From the NCBI GenBank assembly GCA_023392515.1, contig JAEVYX010000111.1, forward strand, positions 1 through 64,000: a DNA stretch of 64,000 nucleotides, written 5' to 3'. The notes under the pieces are model-generated. The model was not told the DNA's origin, searched no databases, and saw only the letters and a program-made list of their open reading frames with translations. This DNA is from Bacillota bacterium. GTDB taxonomy: Bacteria; Bacillota; Clostridia; Christensenellales; Aristaeellaceae. How positions within the stretch are numbered: position 1 is the stretch's first letter; each line of letters opens with the position of its first letter. The position numbers and the translations under genes were made by a program. Shown in pieces: positions 58,408 through 64,000 of this stretch.

Positions 58408-59577
58408 CTACTTCTTTTTTCCAAAGAATCTTTCCAATGGTCTCTGGACGGAAATTGCAAAAGAGGCGCAGTGTTCCTGGCAGCAATAACAGCGGATGCA
58501 CTTGCGATAGTCATAGCGGGGAACGCTGTCTGTTTTCTTGTTAAGAAAAACTGCTTTTCCCTCTACAGGACAGCTTTCCACGCAGATACCGCAGCGTATG
58601 CATTTGCCAGGATCAACCTTAGGTCTTTCGCTCAGTGCCGGTAAAAGCCGCAGCACGCGCAAGGGCAAGCCTTTGCCCAGCGCATCCCGGTGTACCTGAA
58701 AACCGGCATTTCCGTATTGTGAAATGACTTGCGCCATAGTCAGGACGCCTTCCGGAGTCCGCACCTCAATTTCTTCTTCCCGGTAATGTCCCAGCCCCGC
58801 TTCAGCCCCGGCCACATTGGTAGGAACAAGGTGCGGCGGCAAATGCACAAGATGGCAAAATACACTGTCCAGCGCCACGGGATCTTTGGAGAACAGCAAA
58901 ACGCCCATATTGACAGGTGTTCCAGCAGAAGGCCCATTTCCCTCCATGGCCATAACGCCATCCATCACATGAAGGCGAGGTTTGACAAGCCCATTCAAAT
59001 CAGCCAGCATATGTGCAAATCCAACTGCGTTGGGATGCCTGGCATGGCCTGTTTTCTTGTTGAAACCAGGCACGCAGCCGTAGATGTTTTTCACACCGCC
59101 GGTGATCCGTTCCAGTGCATGGGTTTTCATTTTGCACAGGTTGATCAGCGCATCCGCTTCCAATACGCCTTGACAGATGGTATAGCTTTTCCCAGCCCTC
59201 CCCTGTGGGTAAGGCACCGCTTTCCCCTCTTCAAAGTTGGATAGGGGGATATGTAATTCTTCGGCTACCTGCTGGACACCACAGCTTTTGGCCACCTCCA
59301 GCGGCGCGGCATTCCCCGGGGAATCTCCATAGGCGATATGAGGGAAACCCTCCTCCTGCAGAACCCTTGCAACAGCACGGAAAACAGCCGGATGGGTAGT
59401 CATGGCTCGTTGCGGATGGGCCTTACCCAGCAGATTAAGCTTTAACAAAATCTTCTCATCCCGTGCCACAATCGTATCAGCGCCGCCCAAAAGGGATAAA
59501 CCCCGGCGAACCGCCTCTATTACTTCGTGATCTTCATAAGTGCCGCAAGGCACCAGGGCTACAATGCTTTTCTCCAT
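58408..59577 (-). CDS. DUF362 protein with C-terminal 2[4Fe-4S] ferredoxin domain
   Basis: The 389-residue protein has a DUF362 domain (about 5-300; LLKLNLLGKAHPQRAMTTHP, INLCKMKTHALERITGGVKN) and a C-terminal ferredoxin-like domain with two cysteine clusters (CIRCGICVESCP and CIRCYCCQEHC). The second cluster lacks the usual proline after the last Cys. Such proteins are frequent in anaerobes; the DUF362 domain has no proven reaction, and electron transfer through the clusters is the plausible role. It starts seven bases after the VanX-like stop, in the same direction. Confidence 0.9.
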   Translation of the reverse strand: MEKSIVALVPCGTYEDHEVIEAVRRGLSLLGGADTIVARDEKILLKLNLLGKAHPQRAMTTHPAVFRAVARVLQEEGFPHIAYGDSPGNAAPLEVAKSCGVQQVAEELHIPLSNFEEGKAVPYPQGRAGKSYTICQGVLEADALINLCKMKTHALERITGGVKNIYGCVPGFNKKTGHARHPNAVGFAHMLADLNGLVKPRLHVMDGVMAMEGNGPSAGTPVNMGVLLFSKDPVALDSVFCHLVHLPPHLVPTNVAGAEAGLGHYREEEIEVRTPEGVLTMAQVISQYGNAGFQVHRDALGKGLPLRVLRLLPALSERPKVDPGKCIRCGICVESCPVEGKAVFLNKKTDSVPRYDYRKCIRCYCCQEHCASFAISVQRPLERFFGKKK

Positions 59578-59584
59578 ATGCTCC

Positions 59585-60184
59585 CTACTTTACATCAAAA
59601 TCAAAATAAGTATCCGGATACGGTTCATTATCCAAGCGGTAATGCCACCACTCGTTTTCATAGGGCAAAAAACCCCACTGGGTCATAAAATTTAAAAGCA
59701 GCAGCCGATTTTTTGCCTGTAAGGCCGTGATGCCTACAGCTCCATGGTGAGACAAATCATCCATAAAATCAAAATCAGTACCCATATCCAAGGGTATACC
59801 GCCGTCTACCAGTGTCAAGTCTACCGTGGAACCTCTGGTATGGCCGGATTTCAAGGCGATATAGCCCAAAGGAAACAAGTCCTCTTTTTTCAGCTTGGGA
59901 TAGTATGCCTCACGAGTGGTATCATCTTCCGGCTCTTTTGCCCAGCGAACAAAGCAGTCCACCGCTTTTTGAGGGCGGTAGGCATCAAACACATGCAGCC
60001 GATAGCCCTGCTCTCTGGCATCCTCAGCAACCCACTTCAGCGCCTGCGCCATTTCCCGTGTGCCGATTGGCGTGTTTGCTAAATACCCATCCAGCGGTTT
60101 CCCGGTGAGATTGTTGCTGGTAGCATAACGCATGTCGCATATGATATCAGGGATGATATCCTGCAAATAAACAAATCCTTCCAT
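59585..60184 (-). CDS. D-Ala-D-Ala dipeptidase, VanX-type (peptidase M15D)
   Basis: The 199-residue enzyme has the M15D zinc motif S-x-H-x-x-G-x-x-x-D (SGHTRGSTVD), the catalytic Glu and third ligand His in EWWHY, and the DAYRP arginine segment. It hydrolyses D-Ala-D-Ala; in vancomycin-resistant bacteria VanX removes the normal precursor, while stand-alone chromosomal copies serve in wall recycling. No vanH or vanA is present here, so resistance is not implied. The ATG at 60184 follows AAAGGAGG; a TTG two codons earlier is too close. It is divergent from a VanRS-like two-component system. Confidence 0.92.
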   Translation of the reverse strand: MEGFVYLQDIIPDIICDMRYATSNNLTGKPLDGYLANTPIGTREMAQALKWVAEDAREQGYRLHVFDAYRPQKAVDCFVRWAKEPEDDTTREAYYPKLKKEDLFPLGYIALKSGHTRGSTVDLTLVDGGIPLDMGTDFDFMDDLSHHGAVGITALQAKNRLLLLNFMTQWGFLPYENEWWHYRLDNEPYPDTYFDFDVK

Positions 60185-60380
60185 AATCAACCCTCCTTTT
60201 GCATTGTATCACAAACATAGTACATCCGCCACGTTTCCCTCGAAAATCGCAAGAAATATGGGCATTCCCGCTGCTGTAATAAAAGAGATGGGCTGCTTTT
60301 TCTTTATGTCTGTATATGGTATAATACCGCCATATTTACACGGAATAATATGCCCCTTCATTTTTCAAAAGGTGGAATGG

Positions 60381-61082
60381 ATGATGCAGATTCTCATTGC
60401 CGAAGATGAGCAGGATCTACGTATGCTGGTGCAAAAAAGCCTTTTACAGGAGGGGTATGACGTTCTGGAAGCAGCAGATGGCCTTACAGCCTGGGCACTA
60501 TTGCAAAAAGAATCTCCCGATTTGGCTTTATTGGATGTCATGATGCCGGGGCTGGACGGGTTTAATCTATTGTGCAAGCTACGGGAAAAAAGCGATATTC
60601 CCGTAATATTCCTGACAGCCCGCGGGGATGAGATGGATAAGGTGCTTGGTTTGAACCTTGGAGCTGATGATTATCTGGTCAAGCCCTTTGCCATGGCGGA
60701 ATTAATGGCCAGAATAGCCGCACTTTTGAGGCGCAGTCAGGGGTATGGGAAACCCGGCAATTCAGCGCTGCTGCAGCACGGCAATTTGATATTAGATCAA
60801 GCCGCATGCGCCGCAACCTATGCAGGCAGCGATCTTGCGCTCAGCGCTAAAGAATTTTTGCTGCTTAAACATTTCATGACACATCCGGGGCAGGTTTTCA
60901 CCAAACGTCAGCTATATCAGGCGATTTGGAATGAAGATACGTATTATGATGATAATACCATTATGGTACATATCTCCCATCTTCGCAACAAGATCGAGTC
61001 CGATCCGAAAAACCCACGCCATATTCAAACCGTTCGAGGGATTGGTTACCGTTTTTCGGGAAAGAGCGGTGACCGCTCATGA
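60381..61082 (+). CDS. OmpR-family response regulator (VanR-like)
   Basis: The 233-residue regulator has the acidic pair in AEDEQD, Asp52 in LLDVMMPGLDG, Thr in FLTARGDE, Lys in VKPFAMAELMAR, and a winged-helix output domain ending in RGIGYRFSG. The start is the first of two adjacent ATG codons after AAAGGTGG; upstream codons lack a site. It overlaps the kinase gene as ATGA. Targets may include the divergent dipeptidase or the membrane genes that follow. Confidence 0.92.
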   Translation: MMQILIAEDEQDLRMLVQKSLLQEGYDVLEAADGLTAWALLQKESPDLALLDVMMPGLDGFNLLCKLREKSDIPVIFLTARGDEMDKVLGLNLGADDYLVKPFAMAELMARIAALLRRSQGYGKPGNSALLQHGNLILDQAACAATYAGSDLALSAKEFLLLKHFMTHPGQVFTKRQLYQAIWNEDTYYDDNTIMVHISHLRNKIESDPKNPRHIQTVRGIGYRFSGKSGDRS

Positions 61083-62485
61083 GTCATAAGCTGCAGCAGC
61101 GCTTTTTGGCTAATTATCTCCTCATGTTTTTTCTTTCCATCATCATAGGTTTGATGGGTTATCTCCTGCTGCTCTTTGCCAATGATGTACTTTCCAAAAC
61201 ACTGGTAAAAAGCCGGTATACCGCTGAAAGTCTTATGAAGGATGACTTTCATGCTATTGACTTTTCCGGCGTTGTGGAAAATGGCGGCGGCGTGCAAGTA
61301 GTAAACCAGGACTTGCAGGTTGTTTTGACAGAAGGCCTTGATCTGCTGGAAAGCAAGAATCTGACTCAGGTGGAATGGACCCATTTTCTTACCGGCAGCA
61401 GGCAGATTCGCCTTCCATACAGTGTCAGTGTGGCTTATAATGAAACTCATGCGTTTTGGCTGGTCGTCAGTTTTCCAACATCCCTGCGCATCGACTTTGC
61501 AATTGTGCACAACAGCCTGTACCCTTCCAAAGATTTGAATGCCGTTATCGGCGTACTGGCAGCGGTTGCTATTCTGTATTTTTTGCTATTGACGGTTGTG
61601 GCGGCCATTTATTCACGCATAACTGCGCTATCCATACTCAATCCGTTGAGAAAACTGTGTCTGAGTACCCGCCGCCTGCGAGATGGGGATTATACCACGC
61701 GGGTGGACCTAAACCTGAAAAATGAATTCAAGGAGCTGCAGGACACTTTCAACAGTATGGCGGAAAAGCTTCAGCAGGAAGCGGCACTTAGGGAGCAGAT
61801 GGAATTGAATCGGCGCAGGATGATCTTGGACATCTCCCATGATTTGAAAAACCCATTGGCCGCTATGATGGGCCATGCGGAATATTGCCTTGCCATCGAT
61901 ACACCTCCAAGTGAAGAAATAAAGAATTCTCTCCGGATCATTTGCGATCATGGCAAGCGGGCTAATTTGCTTATTTCGGGGCTGTTTGAACTATCCAAAC
62001 TGGAAAGCCCGGATTATCGCCTGCCGACGGTCAAGACGGATATCAGCGAGTTTCTGCGCCAGACCGCCGCCCAGGCTGTTCTATCTCTGGAGGCCGCCGG
62101 CTTTTCCTATGTGTTTGAAATACCGGAAGAGGAGCTTTGGGTGCAGATGGATACGGCGGCCATGAGCCGTGTCTTTCAAAACCTACTGTCCAACGCTATC
62201 GCCTATAACTCCAAAGGGACGTCGGTGATGATCGAACTTACGCAAACGCCAACAGAAGTAATATGCTCTTTTTCAGATAACGGAACAGGGATCGATAAAG
62301 AAGTGGCAGACCGCATCTTTCAGCCTTTTGTACGGGCAGATGCGGCGAGAAACTCCAAAACCGGCGGTACAGGTCTGGGCCTTGCCATCGTGCAAAAGAT
62401 TATAGCGCTTCATGGCGGAAGCATTCGGTTGGACACAGCACCTGGCAAGGGCTGCTCTTTTACCATCACGCTTCCAAAGATTTAA
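61079..62485 (+). CDS. Membrane sensor histidine kinase (VanS-like)
   Basis: The 468-residue kinase has a membrane helix at about 13-33, an extracytoplasmic sensor of about 115 residues, a second helix at about 155-178, a HAMP domain, His254 in DISHDLKNPL, and an ATPase domain with LLSNAIAYN, DNGTGI and GTGLGLA. The H-box with Asp-Leu-Lys-Asn is of the class common in VanS and its relatives. The ligand is unknown. Confidence 0.92.
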   Translation: MSHKLQQRFLANYLLMFFLSIIIGLMGYLLLLFANDVLSKTLVKSRYTAESLMKDDFHAIDFSGVVENGGGVQVVNQDLQVVLTEGLDLLESKNLTQVEWTHFLTGSRQIRLPYSVSVAYNETHAFWLVVSFPTSLRIDFAIVHNSLYPSKDLNAVIGVLAAVAILYFLLLTVVAAIYSRITALSILNPLRKLCLSTRRLRDGDYTTRVDLNLKNEFKELQDTFNSMAEKLQQEAALREQMELNRRRMILDISHDLKNPLAAMMGHAEYCLAIDTPPSEEIKNSLRIICDHGKRANLLISGLFELSKLESPDYRLPTVKTDISEFLRQTAAQAVLSLEAAGFSYVFEIPEEELWVQMDTAAMSRVFQNLLSNAIAYNSKGTSVMIELTQTPTEVICSFSDNGTGIDKEVADRIFQPFVRADAARNSKTGGTGLGLAIVQKIIALHGGSIRLDTAPGKGCSFTITLPKI

Positions 62486-62592
62486 GATGGATTTAAGGTT
62501 TTTCATATATCCGCTTCAGATTGCTTTGCTATGATATCCCTGCGGGCGAGAAAGTGCCAAAACGCCCAAAAGCAATCATGGGAGGGTTTTTT

Positions 62593-63204
62593 ATGGAAAC
62601 GCTTGAAAGTCATTTTTACAACTGGGGCGGTGTCTTGTTTTTCATGATCCTGTATGGTTCCATACTCTTTTTCTTGCCCTTTTACCGTAAGATGGAGAAA
62701 AAGCCCAAGGGTACCTACCTATCCTTTGTCATAGCCTTTGCTATTGAGATGCATGGCATCCCTTTCAGTATGTACATCATTTCCTTTCTGGTCGGCCATA
62801 ACCTTCCGGAAGGGGTTTTGTGGGGGCATACGCTTTTTCAGTGGATTGGCTACTGGGGCATGTATATCAATATCGCCTGCGCCATTACGGCCCTTGCGCT
62901 CATTCTATGCGGCTGGCGTACAATACACAAGGCGTACTGGTCGAAAGAGAAAGGCACAGGCAGCTTGGTCACCACTGGAATCTACCAATATATCCGCCAT
63001 CCCCAATACACAGGGCTTATGCTTTTGTCCTTTGGCATGCTGGCCGAATGGGCTACGCTCCCCCTTCTTGTCATGTTTCCTGTCATGATTGTGATGTATA
63101 TACGCTTGGCCAAGCGCGAGGAAGCTGACATGATTTTAGAGTTTGGCGATACGTATAAAGCCTACATGAAAAAAACAAAAATGTTTCTTCCTTTTATTAC
63201 TTAA
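62593..63204 (+). CDS. Isoprenylcysteine carboxyl methyltransferase-like membrane protein
   Basis: The 203-residue protein has five or so membrane helices and the ICMT/PEMT-like C-terminal signature: GIYQYIRHPQYTG followed by a helix and EEADMILEFGDTYKAYMKKT. These segments bind S-adenosylmethionine in characterised family members. Bacterial members methylate unknown lipids or peptides, since prenylated CaaX proteins are absent. The start at 62593 follows GGGAGGG. It follows the kinase gene after about 107 bases. Confidence 0.82.
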   Translation: METLESHFYNWGGVLFFMILYGSILFFLPFYRKMEKKPKGTYLSFVIAFAIEMHGIPFSMYIISFLVGHNLPEGVLWGHTLFQWIGYWGMYINIACAITALALILCGWRTIHKAYWSKEKGTGSLVTTGIYQYIRHPQYTGLMLLSFGMLAEWATLPLLVMFPVMIVMYIRLAKREEADMILEFGDTYKAYMKKTKMFLPFIT

Positions 63205-63234
63205 TGCATGAATGCAAATGAATGGAGATTGATG

Positions 63235-64000
63235 ATGAGAAAGCCTGTGCGAAAAGTATTTAAGTATTTTGCCTTTACGCTCCTTGCCCTAGTGCTACTG
63301 TTTGCTGCCTCCTTTTTGCCTGTTTTGAATCTGAACACCGGCAATATGAGCACACTGCAGGGCGAGTGGATAACCGTCTACTACGAAGCGGAAGAAAAAG
63401 CCGCAAGGGATGTATTTGACCTGGCCGACAAAAAAGCCGGCCAGCTTCAAGAAATGCTGGGTTTTTCTGAAAAGCAGAACATCAACTTATATATCTACGA
63501 TGATCAGACCAGGTTTCAAACAAAAAAGTATGGGTTGATTGCGCCTTTGTTAGGACTTGACTGGTATATAGGCGATAACCGGGGAAGCACAGTGCTTCTT
63601 GCATCACCGGGCGGAGTGACGAATAATGCCGCATATGATAGACGGTGCCAGGCTGCCCTTCACGAAATGGTTCATGCCTATAATTCTCTGCTGAACCCCA
63701 AAATGCCCCTGTGGCTTAACGAAGGAACCGCCTTGTACCTGACAAACGGCGATCCCATGAAAGATTTGTACAGCCGTTCCCCCATGCCTACCATGCAGGA
63801 GATGAAGACCTCCAGCCCCATTGATTTTTCCAATATGGGTGGGTATGATTTCGCACACACCTATATTGAATATCTAGATAAAACCTACGGATGGGATAAG
63901 GTCCTTTCTCTCTTGCGCGGGGATAGCTGCCTTACGGCGCTTGGAAAAGATGAAACCGCTATTTATCAGGAATGGACAGCCTTTTTGCAAACGCATTATG
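63235..64000 (+). CDS. Membrane-anchored HExxH metallopeptidase-like protein (partial, runs off the window)
   Basis: The frame from 63235 is open to the window edge (255 codons). It starts with a basic stretch and a membrane helix (about residues 12-30), so the rest faces outside. The zinc motif HEMVH is near residue 143 and a downstream Glu in WLNEGTALYL fits the third ligand of a gluzincin. This matches the peptidase MA-like (DUF-type) family found in Firmicutes. An ATG one codon earlier is closer to the GGAG site; I use the second. Substrate unknown. It follows the ICMT-like gene by 30 bases and may be in the same transcript. Confidence 0.8.
   Translation, partial: MRKPVRKVFKYFAFTLLALVLLFAASFLPVLNLNTGNMSTLQGEWITVYYEAEEKAARDVFDLADKKAGQLQEMLGFSEKQNINLYIYDDQTRFQTKKYGLIAPLLGLDWYIGDNRGSTVLLASPGGVTNNAAYDRRCQAALHEMVHAYNSLLNPKMPLWLNEGTALYLTNGDPMKDLYSRSPMPTMQEMKTSSPIDFSNMGGYDFAHTYIEYLDKTYGWDKVLSLLRGDSCLTALGKDETAIYQEWTAFLQTHY

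Noticed and set aside
59585..62485. Vancomycin resistance cluster
   Set aside because: Only a VanX-type dipeptidase and a generic two-component system are present; there is no VanH dehydrogenase or D-Ala-D-Lac ligase.
1..64000. tRNA, rRNA, prophage, transposase or CRISPR-cas genes
   Set aside because: None were found on either strand; the only repeat-like element is the one at 37405-37656.

Overview
The window reads as a chromosome segment of an anaerobic Bacillota bacterium, most likely a gut-type clostridium. The grounds are strong AGGAGG-type ribosome sites (with several GTG and TTG starts), consensus sigma-A promoters, many U-tailed hairpin terminators, and a typical anaerobe gene set: PerR with rubrerythrin, a cysteine-rich two-subunit L-serine dehydratase, and a DUF362 ferredoxin-like protein. 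I find no rRNA, tRNA, CRISPR array, phage gene or insertion-sequence transposase. One oddity is that both solute-binding proteins (PstS, LivJ) carry plain AxA signal peptides and no lipobox cysteine.

0-20 kb: the tail of a GH65-type phosphorylase or hydrolase; an ArsR/DUF2087 regulator pair; a DUF4342 protein; an OmpR-type two-component system; an operon with a heterodimeric ABC exporter, an aldose epimerase and a DUF218 protein; a SulP transporter divergent from a beta-lactamase-fold protein and a cysteine hydrolase; a FadR-type regulator; an SPFH/zinc-ribbon protein next to a degenerate receiver protein; and, most notable, an operon of a short-chain dehydrogenase with a 1,108-residue fusion of acyl-activating enzyme, acyl carrier domain and alpha-oxoamine synthase. 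Together these two proteins could make a long-chain amino alcohol (sphingoid-like) product.

20-35 kb: asparagine synthetase; a DUF308 membrane protein; a Pro/Thr-rich peptidoglycan-binding protein; a condensation-like acyltransferase with a DUF6320 protein, divergent from an HSL-type esterase; tRNA t6A dehydratase TcdA with an HD-domain protein; and a complete pstSCAB-phoU-phoBR phosphate regulon with candidate Pho operators upstream of both pstS and pstC.

35-52.7 kb: a HAD phosphatase; L-serine dehydratase; a 250-bp structured repeat element; a perR-rubrerythrin operon with a visible PerR-like operator; an unusual ACT-ACT-metallo-beta-lactamase fusion; a class-I amidotransferase, PepC and O-acetylhomoserine sulfhydrylase; then a long leftward series (YbaK, MATE, FlK-like thioesterase, alanine racemase, M20 hydrolase, D-aminopeptidase, LD-carboxypeptidase) suited to recycling cell-wall and D-amino-acid peptides. 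After that come an Rrf2 regulator without cysteines and a MetN/MetI-like pair whose ATPase has lost several catalytic motifs.

52.7-64 kb: a candidate structured RNA; a complete branched-chain amino-acid transporter (livJHMGF); a 35-residue membrane peptide; the DUF362 protein; a VanX-type D,D-dipeptidase divergent from a VanRS-like two-component system; an isoprenylcysteine-methyltransferase-like membrane protein; and the start of a membrane-anchored HExxH peptidase that runs off the window.
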